This document shows positions 1-10,144 of a stretch of 64,000 nucleotides of DNA, in pieces. The stretch is from JABDBL01 sp963845445 (lineage in GTDB: Bacteria > Cyanobacteriota > Vampirovibrionia > Obscuribacterales > Obscuribacteraceae): positions 2,604,001 through 2,668,000 of the forward strand of contig CAWJSE010000002.1 of assembly GCA_963845445.1 (NCBI GenBank), written 5' to 3'. Position 1 is the first letter of the stretch. The number at the start of each line of letters is the position of its first letter. The notes below the pieces were generated by a model. That model worked only from the letters and a program-made list of their open reading frames with translations. It searched no databases and was not told where the DNA came from. Position numbers and translations under genes: made by a program.

Positions 1-1
1 G

Positions 2-550
2 TCTTCAATAGATTACTACCCCGGAAATACTTTTTCTGTTATAAAAATTGCTCCTACTGGGGGGGACCAGGACTTAATATTTCCACTAAGAGGTTTTCCG
101 CACTGGTCATTAGGGGGAACATGTGGTGAATTAAAGTTATCTTTGCCACCACACAGTGACATTAAGTTAATGGCCATCCGTTTACCAGAAACGAAAACCA
201 TCATTCCCATCGTCAAAGGTTCTTCTATAATTAAATTCAACCATTTCTCTAATGAAGAGCTTGTCCATTATGATGCAAGCTGTATTAAAAACTGTACTCA
301 CGTGGGATTAGAAATAATTGGACCATATAAAACCAATGGCCCAGCTAAAGACTTCCAAACACTCTATTCTTATCAGTCAGACAAGGATGCCGCCTGTAAT
401 ATAGCCACTAATAATTCTACTGGAACACTAAAGATACAACGTAAAATGTTCTCCAATAACGGCTGTTATAAAGCACGCTTCCGCGCTCTAGATAAAAATG
501 GGAATCAGGTTGGGCTTTGCGGTGATCACTTCCTAATTAATGTTGATTAG
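2..550 (+). CDS. Partial secreted-type protein of unknown function (5' end outside window)
   Basis: The reading frame is open from base 2 of the window to the TAA at 548-550, so the gene begins upstream of the window. A TTG at 143 is only an internal codon, since about 45 further in-frame residues precede it without a stop. The visible 182 residues are rich in Gly, Pro, Asn and Ser. They carry several Cys residues (CGEL, CIKNC, a CNIA stretch, GCYK, LCGD near the C-terminus) that could pair as disulfides, which suggests an exported protein. I recognise no domain. About 170 bases separate it from the following kinase gene on the same strand, and nothing shows they are linked. Confidence 0.6.
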   Translation, partial: SSIDYYPGNTFSVIKIAPTGGDQDLIFPLRGFPHWSLGGTCGELKLSLPPHSDIKLMAIRLPETKTIIPIVKGSSIIKFNHFSNEELVHYDASCIKNCTHVGLEIIGPYKTNGPAKDFQTLYSYQSDKDAACNIATNNSTGTLKIQRKMFSNNGCYKARFRALDKNGNQVGLCGDHFLINVD

Positions 551-724
551 TTGCTTAGTTAAATCGCGGACATCGCACTCCATATAAACATTTAACGGAC
601 TCGCTTTTATTGTCATTTTGAATAGTTGCATAATGGATCAAACTAGAGTTTAGTTTTATCGGCAGAGCGGAATATTGCTCTAGCCTGCGTTATCGTATAG
701 TTATCATAGAGATGGAAATAGATC

Positions 725-2542
725 TTGAAATTTACTCTTGCACAAAAAGGCATAATACTTGTATCTATTCCACTAGTTTTTGAATTGCTATTCGTAGGAA
801 CATTATCGTTTTTATTAGCACAAGCAGAAGACGAATCATATAATGCTTTCCATGCTTCTAGAGTCGGCGATTGTTCGAATGTTTTAATTCGCGATATTTT
901 CGAGCTAACATCAATGACGCGAAATGATGTTTCTCAAGCTTTGTCATCCGATTGGTACAAAAAAACAGTCTCAACAATAAAGTCCGACCTTCAAGAGTTA
1001 AAGGCAGCAGCTAAAGATGATGCTGTACAAGAGCGCATTGTGCAAGAATCTGTTGACGCGGGTGAGGAGGCACTTCTACTTTTGGAGCAATTACACAACA
1101 CTCTTGAATCGGGCGATTCTTTACTGGCAATAGATAAACTAAGACAGCTAAAAGATGAGCTGCGTTCATGCGCAAAACGCATGATTTCACGTGATTTGAT
1201 AGAAATGGCTTTGCGAGAGAAACAAAAAGCAGAGGCGAGTCATTCTAAACAACTTAGCTTTAGAAATCAGATCAAGCCTTTACTCATTGTAGGAATCATT
1301 TTAAATATTGTCATTGCAATTTTTGTAGTGCTAACCTTTAGCAAAAAGATCGTCAAACGATTAAATATAGTAATCGATAACAATTTTCGTTTAGCCAGTG
1401 GACTTCCTTTAAATCCTTCAATAGCCGGTTCAGATGAAATAGCCGAGCTCGATGCTACATTTCATGACTTAGCTGATGCTTTAGAAAAAGCAAAACAAAA
1501 AGAAAAATCTATTATCGAACATTCTGCCGATGTAATCTGCTCACTAGATGCCGACGGGAAGTTGAGCACAGCGAACCCTGCTTGCAAGCGTGTTCTTGGA
1601 TATTCAGAGGAAACTATTTTAGGCATGAACCTTAGAAGCATCCTTGTCAATGAAGACATTGAGAGCTTTAACAAGTCCTTGTCGTCTGCTAAGTCTGGAG
1701 AAACAGAAACTCAGTTTGAATCTCGGATACAGCAAAAAGATGGTGACATTATCGACGTATTATGGTCAATTCATTGGGTAGAGTCTGAAAAATCATTTTT
1801 TTGCGTTGGACATGACATAACCGCAAGAAAAGAAATGGAAAGGCTCAAACAAAAATTCATGGCAATGGTAAGCCATGATCTAAGAACACCACTTGCGACC
1901 ATTAACAATTATCTGGAAATGCTAAGTGCTGGTATGTTTGGCGAATTAACTGAGCGGGGCGAACATTTATTGAAAATAGCAGAACGCAATGTTAACCGTA
2001 TGCTTTGTCTTATAAATGATCTATTAGATTTAGAAAAGGCAGAATTTGGTGGTCTAAAAATCGATCTTTCAATACAAGATTTAAACGACCTTTTAGATCA
2101 ATCGGTAAAAACTGTTGCCAATTTAGCTTTCAGAAAACAGATACGCCTAGATCTTATGCCCACCAATTTAGAAATTATGGTGGACAATAATCGAATTCTG
2201 CAAGTATTGATAAATTTATTAAGTAATGCCATAAAATTTTCTCCAAACGAAAGCACTATTAAAATAACCGCAGAAAAAATTGACAATATGGCAATTGTAA
2301 AAATATCTGATCAGGGACGCGGCATACCTGAAAATATGAAAGAGACAATATTTGAGCGTTTCCAGCAAGTCGAAATAGCAGACGCAGCCGATCAGGGAGG
2401 TAGCGGGTTGGGCTTAGCTATATGTAAAACCCTTGTCGAACTGCATGGCGGAAAAATCAAAGTAGAAAATAATGTTGATAAGGGAAGCACATTCTCATTT
2501 AGCATTCCTCTTGTCGACCATCCAGAAACACTAATAGCGTAA
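725..2542 (+). CDS. Membrane sensor histidine kinase with HAMP and PAS domains
   Basis: Two-component sensor kinase of 605 residues. An N-terminal membrane helix (about residues 8-32) is followed by a helical extracytoplasmic region, a second helix (about 185-205), a HAMP linker and a PAS domain (about 258-370, with IIEHSADVICSLDADG at its start). The HisKA box SHDLRTP carries the phospho-acceptor His384. Next come the N box (LINLLSNAIKFSPNES), the G1 box (DQGRGIPE) and the G2 box (GSGLGLAI). It starts at TTG with only a weak Shine-Dalgarno sequence. No response regulator is adjacent; the nearest is on the opposite strand at 8.1-8.8 kb, so the kinase is an orphan here. The signal is unknown; the extracytoplasmic part has no domain I can name. 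Confidence 0.9.
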   Translation: MKFTLAQKGIILVSIPLVFELLFVGTLSFLLAQAEDESYNAFHASRVGDCSNVLIRDIFELTSMTRNDVSQALSSDWYKKTVSTIKSDLQELKAAAKDDAVQERIVQESVDAGEEALLLLEQLHNTLESGDSLLAIDKLRQLKDELRSCAKRMISRDLIEMALREKQKAEASHSKQLSFRNQIKPLLIVGIILNIVIAIFVVLTFSKKIVKRLNIVIDNNFRLASGLPLNPSIAGSDEIAELDATFHDLADALEKAKQKEKSIIEHSADVICSLDADGKLSTANPACKRVLGYSEETILGMNLRSILVNEDIESFNKSLSSAKSGETETQFESRIQQKDGDIIDVLWSIHWVESEKSFFCVGHDITARKEMERLKQKFMAMVSHDLRTPLATINNYLEMLSAGMFGELTERGEHLLKIAERNVNRMLCLINDLLDLEKAEFGGLKIDLSIQDLNDLLDQSVKTVANLAFRKQIRLDLMPTNLEIMVDNNRILQVLINLLSNAIKFSPNESTIKITAEKIDNMAIVKISDQGRGIPENMKETIFERFQQVEIADAADQGGSGLGLAICKTLVELHGGKIKVENNVDKGSTFSFSIPLVDHPETLIA

Positions 2543-2565
2543 TTTTATATATTGGCAACCAATCA

Positions 2566-4095
2566 CTAAACTTCTATCTCCTTGGCTCCAGAGTTAGCTT
2601 CAGCAAGTCCTATCGGTTTCATCGTGGGGAATGCTATAACATCTCTTATCGATTGGCTATTAGTCAAAAACATAACTAGACGATCTATGCCAACACCTAA
2701 CCCCATAGTTGGTGGCATGCCATATTCTAAAGCAAGCAGAAAATCTTGATCCATAGGCATTGCTTCCAAATCACCGGCTGCCTTTTTCTTTGCTTGTTCC
2801 TCTAATCGCTTTCTTTGATCGTCAGGATCATTCAATTCACTGTATCCATTAGCTAATTCGCGTCCAGCTACAAACAATTCAAAGCGCTCAACTTCGCCTG
2901 GATTGGTGCGATGCGCCTTAGTTAATGGCGAGACTTCTACCGGATAATCGATAATAAAAGTGGGATGCCATAAGGTTGGTTCCACTAAACTTTCAAATAC
3001 TTCATTAATAATATAGCCACGACTGTCTAAATCTTTTGTTTCCACTCCTAATTTATTAGCGGCCTTTATTGCCTCTTCGTAATTCAATAAAGTAAAGTCA
3101 ACGCCTGTCACCGAGCTTATTGCATCAACCATGCGAATTCGTTTCCAGGGACAAGCCAAGTTAATCTCTTTATCTCCATAAAGGATACTAGTGCCATCAC
3201 AGACAGTGCGCGTTGCCGCTAATAGCATTTCTTCAGTGAATTTCATCAGGTCATTGTAATCACCATAGGCAGCATAAAGTTCAAGCATGGTAAATTCAGG
3301 GTTATGGCGCGTACTAATGCCCTCATTGCGAAAGACTCGACCTATTTCATACACACGTTCAAAACCACCAACTATTAAGCGCTTTAAATGCAGCTCCGTA
3401 GCTATACGTAGATAAAGATCAATGTCCAAAGTATTGTGATGAGTTGTAAAAGGGCGTGCGTCAGCACCACCCGCTTCTACTTGCAAAACGGGTGTTTCTA
3501 TCTCAAAAAAATCTTTACCGTCAAGAAATTCTCTTAAGCCTTTGATGATCAAACTGCGTTTGCGGAAAGTTTCACGCACCGCAGGATTAATAATCATATC
3601 GACATAGCGATGTCTATAGCGAGCCTCTATATCAGTAAAACCTTGCCAGCTATCCGGTAGGGGTTGCAAACTTTTAGTCAAAATCTCATAGTTTGTCACT
3701 TTTACCGAAAGTTCGCCTTGCTTGGTGCGTCTTATAGTGCCTGTTGCGCCAATAAAATCTCCTTTATCACAAAGGCGTAGTCGCTTTAAGTCTTCTGCCG
3801 ATAAATTATCTTTATGACAGAAAAGCTGAATTTTTCCGCTCTCGTCAAACAAATCTACAAACATCCAGGTATTACGTTCGTTCATTACTCGCCCACAAAC
3901 GCTCACTAAGTCTTGGGTTTCAGAACCTGGATCTAATTTTTCATATATTTTTTGTAATTGCGCCGCCTTATGAGTACGTGAAAAAAAATAAGGATAAGGA
4001 TTTACACCTTCTTCTTGTAAAGACGCTCGTTTTCTGATGCGTTCAGCCTTCAATCTATTGTCGACTAAAGTTTGAGCGCTCTCTTCTATTGACAA
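2566..4095 (-). CDS. lysS: Lysyl-tRNA synthetase, class II
   Basis: Charges tRNA-Lys with lysine in the cytoplasm. The 509-residue length is normal for LysS. An N-terminal OB-fold anticodon-binding domain (VCGRVMNERNTWMFVDLFD region) precedes the class II catalytic core. Motif 2 reads FRNEGISTRHNPEFTMLE and motif 3 reads GLGVGIDRLVMFLT. The start is TTG at 4095, supported by a GGGAG Shine-Dalgarno sequence 6-8 bases upstream. It converges with the kinase gene (24 bases between the ends) and is divergent from gyrA. The frame is intact, unlike several neighbours. Confidence 0.97.
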   Translation of the reverse strand: MSIEESAQTLVDNRLKAERIRKRASLQEEGVNPYPYFFSRTHKAAQLQKIYEKLDPGSETQDLVSVCGRVMNERNTWMFVDLFDESGKIQLFCHKDNLSAEDLKRLRLCDKGDFIGATGTIRRTKQGELSVKVTNYEILTKSLQPLPDSWQGFTDIEARYRHRYVDMIINPAVRETFRKRSLIIKGLREFLDGKDFFEIETPVLQVEAGGADARPFTTHHNTLDIDLYLRIATELHLKRLIVGGFERVYEIGRVFRNEGISTRHNPEFTMLELYAAYGDYNDLMKFTEEMLLAATRTVCDGTSILYGDKEINLACPWKRIRMVDAISSVTGVDFTLLNYEEAIKAANKLGVETKDLDSRGYIINEVFESLVEPTLWHPTFIIDYPVEVSPLTKAHRTNPGEVERFELFVAGRELANGYSELNDPDDQRKRLEEQAKKKAAGDLEAMPMDQDFLLALEYGMPPTMGLGVGIDRLVMFLTNSQSIRDVIAFPTMKPIGLAEANSGAKEIEV

Positions 4096-4294
4096 AATAT
4101 ACTCCCGCTTGAAAAAATCTCTAAGATTGCTCGATTAGAGCTAGCTCTATACACCACCAAAAGAATTGTGATGCTAAAATTCTAATACTAAGAATAAAGA
4201 CAGCTCTATCTTAGAACATAAACTAAAGTGGTGATCACTTGCTAAAATCACTATTTACTATTCGTCCAATTTGTCGGTTTTGAATAATTCTATT

Positions 4295-4428
4295 AAGGAT
4301 TGAGCGAATGGAGCGATTAAATAGGTTAGGAATGGCATAGCAGCGAAATGAACGATTGCGAGGAGCAATCGGAAATGAAGCAGGGCTACGCGGAGAGAGC
4401 GAAGGATTGAGCGAACGGAGCGATTAAA
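4295..4428 (+). repeat. Imperfect 27-bp direct repeat and hairpin in the gyrA leader
   Basis: A 27-base element beginning AAGGATTGAGCGAA and ending GGAGCGATTAAA occurs at 4295-4321 and again at 4402-4428 with one mismatch (T/C). The second copy ends two bases before the gyrA ATG and supplies its GGAG ribosome-binding site. The first copy is likewise followed by an ATG (4332), which leads only to an immediate stop. Between them is a 7-bp stem, CGATTGC/GCAATCG (4353-4359 and 4365-4371), with a 5-base loop. It looks like a duplicated translation-initiation region. Apart from this, the 335-base gap between lysS and gyrA holds no gene I can support. Confidence 0.7.
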
Positions 4429-4430
4429 AA

Positions 4431-7002
4431 ATGGCCAAAAAGGTTGAAGATAGCGGCAATAGTGATAACACCGGCGGAACACAACGTGTTGTAACTATAG
4501 AGCTGCGCGATGAGATGCGGCGTTCTTTCATGGATTATGCCATGTCTGTAATTGTTAGCCGGGCCATTCCTGACGTTCGTGACGGTTTGAAGCCTGTCCA
4601 TCGTCGCATAATTTATGGCATGTATGAACTAGGCTTAAGCCCTACTGATAGATACCGCAAAGCCGCAAAAACCGTCGGAGACGTCATGGGTAACTACCAT
4701 CCTCATGGTGACTCCGCTATTTACGAATCTTTGGTTAGACTGGCCCAACCATCGGCCAGTCGATATGTGCTTGTGGATGGACACGGCAATTTTGGTGATT
4801 TGGACAATCCTCCAGCCGCTATGCGTTATACAGAAGCCAGGCTGGCGCCCATGGCCATGGAAATGCTCTCCGATATAGAAGCAGAAACAGTTGATACCCG
4901 CCCTAACTTCGACGACACCCGACGTGAACCTGCTGTATTGCCGTCTCGCGTTCCCACTCTTTTGCTCAACGGTTCATCGGGCATTGCCGTTGGTATGGCC
5001 ACATAATATTCCACCACATAATTTGTCAGAAGTTATTGATGGCACCATTGCCAAAATTGACAACCCAGATTTAGGACCACTCGAATTAGCTAAATATATA
5101 AAGGGTCCTGATTTCCCAAGCGGTGGCATAATTATGGGCACCGAAGGTATCAGAGAAGCATTTTCGACTGGACGGGGATCTATTCCTGTGCGGGGGGTAG
5201 CCACTATTGACCAAATCCCTAGCACTACAGGCAAGCAATCACGCATGGGCATTATTGTCACTTCCTTGCCTTATTTATGCGGACCAGAAGCTTTTACCAA
5301 GCGAGTAGCTGATTTAGTGAGAGATGAAAAACTCACAGGCATCAGTGAAATAAATGATGAGACTGATAGAACTGGTCTACGCGTTGTTATTGAACTTAAG
5401 CGTGATGCTCACCCCGAAATTGTTTTAAACAATCTTTATAAGCACACACAATTACAACAATCTTTTCCAGTCAACACCTTGGCTTTAGTGCGAGGCCGTC
5501 CGGCTACGCTAAATTTGGCTGACATGCTTTCTGAGTTTATCGATCACCGCATCGAAGTTGTTACTCGACGCACACGCTATTTATTGCGCAAAGCAGAAGA
5601 CCGCGCTCATATATTGCTTGGTTATTTAAAAGCTTTAAAGAATCTAGATAAAGTAATTGCTGCCATTCGTGCTTCCAAATCTACTGAAGAAGCAAGGTCA
5701 AGTTTAATAGAAAAATTTGAATTGGATGAACCACAAGCCAACGCAATTTTAGAAATGCAATTGCGGCGCTTAACTGGCTTAGAGCAAGAAAAAATTGAAA
5801 AAGAATACAAAGAAGTAACTGACAAAATTAGTGAATACAAGAAGATCTTGAGCGATCGTCAATTAGTTCTAGATATTATTAAAGGCGAATTAACGGCCAT
5901 TAAAGAAAAATATGGTGATGCAAGACGTACCCGTATTGAAGGCTCATCAGCAGATTTAGATTTAACTAACAAAGATCTAACTCCCAATGAAGCAATGGCC
6001 ATTTTTATCACTCGCCAAGATTACATCAAACGTATGCCATTAGATTCGTTCAAGCGGCAAAGACGTAACACCCGGGGTAGCACTGGTGTCAAACCAAAAG
6101 AAGAAGATGACTTACAACATTTCTTTATTGCTAGTATGCATGATCGTTTACTTGTTTTCACCAATATGGGGCAGGTCTACTCATTAGAGGTAATGGATTT
6201 ACCAGAAGGTGGAAGAACGGCCCGCGGTACAGCGCTAGTAAATTTATTACGCATTAGTCAGGACGAAACCGTGACCTCGGTTATTCCCGTTTCTTCTTTT
6301 AGTGAAGGCAATTTCTTAGTCATGATCACTCATCAGGCCTATATCAAGAAGGTTGATATGTCTCAGTTTGAAAGTATTCGCCGCAGCGGCATCATTGCTA
6401 TAACTTTAAATGACGGTGACCACTTAGGTTGGGTTAGGCCATTTAATGGTAAAGCGGATGTAATGATAGGCACCGGTGACGGCATGTGTATACGTTACAG
6501 CGAAGACGAATTACGGCCGCTGGGCCGATCTGCTCGTGGAGTACGAGCCATCACTTTGCGCGAAGGCGATAAAATTGTTGGCTTTGATATGATTGACGAC
6601 ACTAATAGAGATGGCGCCATTCTAGTAGTAACCAATGATGGTTATGGAAAACGCGTCAGCTTAGATGAATTCCGCCAACAAGGACGGGGTGGCATCGGAT
6701 TAATTGGTACCAAATTCAAAAATTCTCAATCGCGCCTAGCTACTCTGCGAATTGTTAAACCAGGCGACGGCATCATGATAGCCACCGTGAATGGCATTGT
6801 CGTTAGACAAAGAGTAGATGCAATCAGTGTGCAAGGTCGCATGGCTACAGGTGTACGCTTGCAACAGTTAGAAGATGACGACAAAGTAGTTTCAGTCACT
6901 CCTCTAATAGAAGCTACCGTTGACATCGCTGATGACGGTGAAGAATCTGATCTACCGAATGGCGAAAATGAAGTTGATATCGTGGACGAATTTGAAGAAT
7001 AA
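4431..7002 (+). CDS. gyrA: DNA gyrase subunit A, split by a one-base insertion
   Basis: Catalytic breakage-reunion subunit of DNA gyrase. The first segment (4431-5003) ends in GIAVGMAT. Omitting the extra T at 5004 restores the conserved continuation NIPPHNLSEVIDG, and the frame then runs to 7002, giving 856 residues, normal for GyrA. Visible are the quinolone-region motif HPHGDSAIYE (Ser at the E. coli S83 position, Glu at D87), the catalytic tyrosine in AAMRYTEARL, the coiled-coil region and the full C-terminal pinwheel. The GyrA box reads QGRGGIG, with Ile where Lys or Arg is usual. Because the gene is essential, the shift is probably a sequence error. ParC is the alternative, but the length and GyrA-box-like sequence favour GyrA. 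Confidence 0.93.
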
Positions 7003-7008
7003 TGTTTT

Positions 7009-7278
7009 TTATCTGCAAAAACACTTTTCTAGTAGTCCGCTTTTTTTTGCTTTAGACATATACCAATTTATAGATAGCTGTTGAGCTAGGGCCAAATTAG
7101 CCAAACTATTATTTCGATCAGCAAAAATGCGACTAAGCATTTGCTCTAATTCTTTTTGCTCAGGACGCAAAAAGCTTGGTAAAGACAAAACATAAGCACC
7201 ACTTTCGTTAAGCGAAACAATAGGCATTATTTCTTCTAAAGAATGGTTTACACAATTTATTTTTCTATAAGCTGTCAT
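7009..7278 (-). CDS. Small hypothetical protein
   Basis: An 89-codon frame with an ATG start, convergent with gyrA (6 bases between the stops). It is mostly helical, with a segment SLPSFLRPEQKELEQML and a C-terminus rich in Lys and Cys. A second in-frame ATG 17 codons in (MPIVSLNESG) follows an AGAAG sequence and may be the real start. No family is recognised. The composition is protein-like, but there is no independent support. Confidence 0.45.
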   Translation of the reverse strand: MTAYRKINCVNHSLEEIMPIVSLNESGAYVLSLPSFLRPEQKELEQMLSRIFADRNNSLANLALAQQLSINWYMSKAKKSGLLEKCFCR

Positions 7279-7589
7279 ATGTGATTTCGATCTTTATTAA
7301 TTACAAAAAGGTTAAACAAGATTCAAAGCTGTCAGTATAATAAGTTTACATTGCTTAACTGGCAAGTAGCAATTGAGGGTTTCGCGGTCATTTCGGGCAA
7401 TTTTTAGCGGAATATACGAATTGGTATTAAAAATATCTAACAATAATCTCGCTCGAATTAATTGTTTCTTGACAACAATCACGCTCACGTGTCTTTTCGG
7501 GCTCAATGTATTGGGTTAGGATCGGTTTAATGTGTATTAACGGTCGCTTATTTAACGCATTTATTTTCATGCCTTGAGGTTTTATTCAA
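7279..7589. other. Intergenic region, no supported gene
   Basis: About 310 bases between the small minus-strand gene and the LRV-repeat gene. The only frame of note runs on the minus strand from 7506 to 7312; it begins with TTG, has no ribosome-binding site and resembles nothing known. The region presumably holds the promoters of both flanking genes. I see no strong hairpin or repeat. Confidence 0.4.
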
Positions 7590-8066
7590 ATGGGCCGCAA
7601 ACCTAATAAAACTGGAGATTCTCAGCTGAACTCAGAATCTTTCCAAATCAGGCAAATCGTCGCTAGCAATCCCAATACTCCTGCCGAAGTTCTACGTGAT
7701 TTAGGAACAGATAAAAGTGCAGTGATTCGCCGCTCGGTAGCAGAGAATCCTCGCACGCCGCGTGATGTTTTGTATAGGCTTGCTCAAGACAATGATCCAG
7801 ACGTGCGTTTGGCAATCTCTGAAAATAAAAGAGTAGGGACAGAAACGTTAACAATACTAATTCAAGACGAGAACGTTGACGTTCGCTATGGGGTCGCTGA
7901 AAACCATCAGATGCCGGATGATATTCTTTTGGCTCTAGCAATGGACGAAAATCCATATGTCCGCTGTAGAGCAATAAAAACTATTGCCAGACTTTCACCT
8001 GACAAGCAAAACCGGCTACAGGCTTTAATAAGTCAGGCTTTAATGCCTTTTCGCTTTGCCCTATGA
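7590..8066 (+). CDS. Leucine-rich-repeat-variant (LRV, HEAT-like) protein
   Basis: A 158-residue cytoplasmic repeat protein. About four units of roughly 24 residues follow the pattern VAxNPxTPxxVLxxLAxDxDxxVR. Examples are VASNPNTPAEVLRDLGTD, VAENPRTPRDVLYRLAQD and the more divergent ISENKRVGTETLTILIQD and VAENHQMPDDILLALAMD. This matches the LRV/HEAT-like family, which forms curved solenoids for protein binding. The N-terminal iron-sulfur segment known from the Azotobacter LRV protein is absent. The gene is monocistronic on the + strand and faces the convergent response-regulator gene. The partner is unknown. Confidence 0.8.
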   Translation: MGRKPNKTGDSQLNSESFQIRQIVASNPNTPAEVLRDLGTDKSAVIRRSVAENPRTPRDVLYRLAQDNDPDVRLAISENKRVGTETLTILIQDENVDVRYGVAENHQMPDDILLALAMDENPYVRCRAIKTIARLSPDKQNRLQALISQALMPFRFAL

Positions 8067-8145
8067 GTGAGCGAAATTGCCAATAGTTTTATGAATTCAA
8101 AACCAGAAGAATATCTAGCAAGGTTTTCCAGCCAAAGGTTGTGGA

Positions 8146-8821
8146 TTATCTAGACGGTTCTTCTTCCCGCAATACGTAACCTTCGCCACGCACTGTTTGA
8201 ATCAATCTCTTTGTATTTCCGTCTTCAAGCTTGGACCTCAAATAACGAATATAAACTTCAATTACATTCGATTCACCAATAAAATCATAACCCCAAACTT
8301 TGTCAAAAATGAATTCGCGCGACAAAACTTGGTCAGGATATTGCATGAATAAACGCAAAAGGTCAAATTCTTTGGCTCTCAAATCTAATTGGCGCTCACC
8401 GCGCTTGACTATACGATTTAACTGATCCATCCATAAGTCAGCGTATGTAAGAATGCCTTCCTGTGGCTTTCGACGCATCACTGCTCTGATACGAGCCAAT
8501 AATTCTTCAGTAGCAAATGGCTTCGTTAAATAGTCGTCCGCGCCACTATCTAATCCTGCAACACGATCACCCACACCATCTTTAGCCGTCAGCATGATAA
8601 CAGGCACTTTGGACATTGCTCTTAGTCTTTTACAGACCTCTACCCCGTCCAGCCCTGGCAGCATAACGTCTAAAAGCACTAAGATCTGGCTGATCTTTCT
8701 TAAAGAGATCGATACCATGATTTCCTTCGTGCGCAACAGAGACTTGATAGCCCTCATAGCCCAATTCCAGTTCTATGAGGCGAGCGATATTGACATCGTC
8801 TTCAATAATCAAAATTTTCAA
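8146..8821 (-). CDS. OmpR/PhoB-type response regulator, split by a one-base insertion
   Basis: DNA-binding response regulator of about 224 residues. The receiver begins MKILIIEDDVN and reaches KKDQPDL. Removing one base near 8680 restores LVLLDVMLPG, with the phospho-acceptor Asp. The frame then continues through PVIMLTAKDG, the lysine of YLTKPF and a winged-helix domain (RAKEFDLLRLF, then SNVIEVYIRYLRSKLE and VRGEGYVL). It is likely a repressor or activator of its own stimulon. No kinase gene is adjacent, so it is an orphan unless it pairs with the distant kinase at 0.7-2.5 kb. The extra T at 8680 lies next to a short AAG run, so sequencing error is likely. Confidence 0.88.
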
Positions 8822-8962
8822 ATTAACTCACCTCAACTCCAAGTGTGCCACCTTTAATATTAACCTCCTCTGAATATTGCATGATCTTCTTATTTTGTCT
8901 AACAAGCTATATTTGTTACATACTAATCAATTGGACTTATCAATAGCCCAATTTTCTTCTCA

Positions 8963-9573
8963 TTGTCATCAAATAAGAACATAACCGGTAAGTATATATT
9001 GAAATCCTTTTGGACAGCTTTTTTACTGATATTTGTCGCAGAGTTGGGTGACAAAACTCAGTTCATGACCCTTGCCCTGTCGTCAAGATATAAAGCAGTT
9101 ACTGTTTTGATTGGCGTAGCTCTCGGCACTATGCTCGTAAGTTTGGTCTCGGTAGTCTTAGGTAGACTATTAGGAAATGTCCTACCCCAGAATTTGATGA
9201 ATATCTGTGCTGGTTTGATATTTGTCGTTTTTGGCATTCTTAGCTTAAAACAATCCAAGACTGAAGAAGAAAGTCAAACTGAAAAACTTAAAAATAACGA
9301 GCATCTGATCTGGTTGAGCATTGCATTTACCTTTTCGTGGCCGAATTAGCCGATAAAACGATGATTGCCACCATCGCCATTGCTAGCAGGGACAGCAATT
9401 ATTTTGCTGTTTGGGCAGGCAGCACATTAGGCTTAATTGTCTCCAATTCTCTAGCCATAGTCGCGGGCAAGGCCCTCGGTAAATATGTTAACGGCAAAGC
9501 AATTCATCTAATTACTGCCACTATCTTTATTCTCGCTGGACTATTAGCTCTTAAGCAGGGATTAATCGGCTGA
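8963..9573 (+). CDS. UPF0016/Gdt1 (Mnx-type) Ca2+/Mn2+ exporter, split by a one-base deletion
   Basis: Inner-membrane cation/proton antiporter of the TMEM165/Gdt1 family, which in cyanobacteria exports manganese. Both signature motifs are present: FVAELGDKTQ in the first half and VAELADKTM in the second, each at the head of a three-helix repeat. The two halves lie in different frames. Adding one T to the TTTT run at 9332-9335 joins them as AFTFFVAELADKT. The longest frame starts with TTG at 8963; the TTG at 8999, giving LKSFWTAFLL, fits the usual family start better. It is divergent from the response regulator. Confidence 0.85.
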
Positions 9574-9577
9574 GAAA

Positions 9578-10084
9578 ATGAAAAGCCTTGCTATCATTCC
9601 GCTCTCCTACCTATCCTGCACATTGTCATCACTAGCGCTCACTGCTGTTGATGACATAAATACTAATCGACCCAGCTTTACAGACTCAGCATTAGTAGTA
9701 CCACAAACAAGTCTCCAACTAGAGAACGGTACTATGTACCAACATTCTCAACACGGTAAAAACTATTTTGATATTCCGGAAAACGAAATACGTTTAGGAT
9801 TAACAAGCAGCACCGAGTTTCAAATGTTTACACCTAGCTGGGCTTTTTGAATTCGCCTCAAACGCCATCTGCAGCCGGACTAGCAACCAGCCGGCCAAGT
9901 TTTACCAATTCACAAACACCTGGTGGGTTTCAAAATGGCATAACCGACTTATATGAAATTGGCATCAAGCAACCAATAGAACAACCTTTGCTCAAAGATT
10001 TTTGGCTTAGATAAAACTGCTCCGGCCGCTTTTATTGAAGTAGGCTACTCATTTAGACTTGATCACTTGCCTCTATTGAATTGA
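9578..10084 (+). pseudogene. Degraded outer-membrane MetA-pathway-like (PF13557-type) protein
   Basis: Begins 4 bases after the Gdt1-like stop with a signal peptide and the stretch NRPSFTDSALVVPQ...LQLENG, typical of beta-barrel proteins annotated as phenol-degradation (MetA) or transporter family. The first frame stops at 9850. A one-base shift at the T run near 9845 continues as NSPQTPSAAGLATSRPSF...NGITDLYEIGIKQPI. A second shift near 10004 gives AAFIEVGYSFRLDHLPLLN before a stop at 10084. Even when repaired it is about 168 residues, well short of the roughly 250 usual, so internal sequence also appears lost. This is probably a true pseudogene. Confidence 0.65.
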
Positions 10085-10144
10085 TTTCCCAAGGAAAATA
10101 TCTGAAGATAAGTTACCATTGTAATTACTAACAACAGGATATAA

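Noticed and set aside
7312..7506. 64-codon minus-strand frame
   Set aside because: TTG start, no ribosome site, no recognisable content; treated as intergenic.
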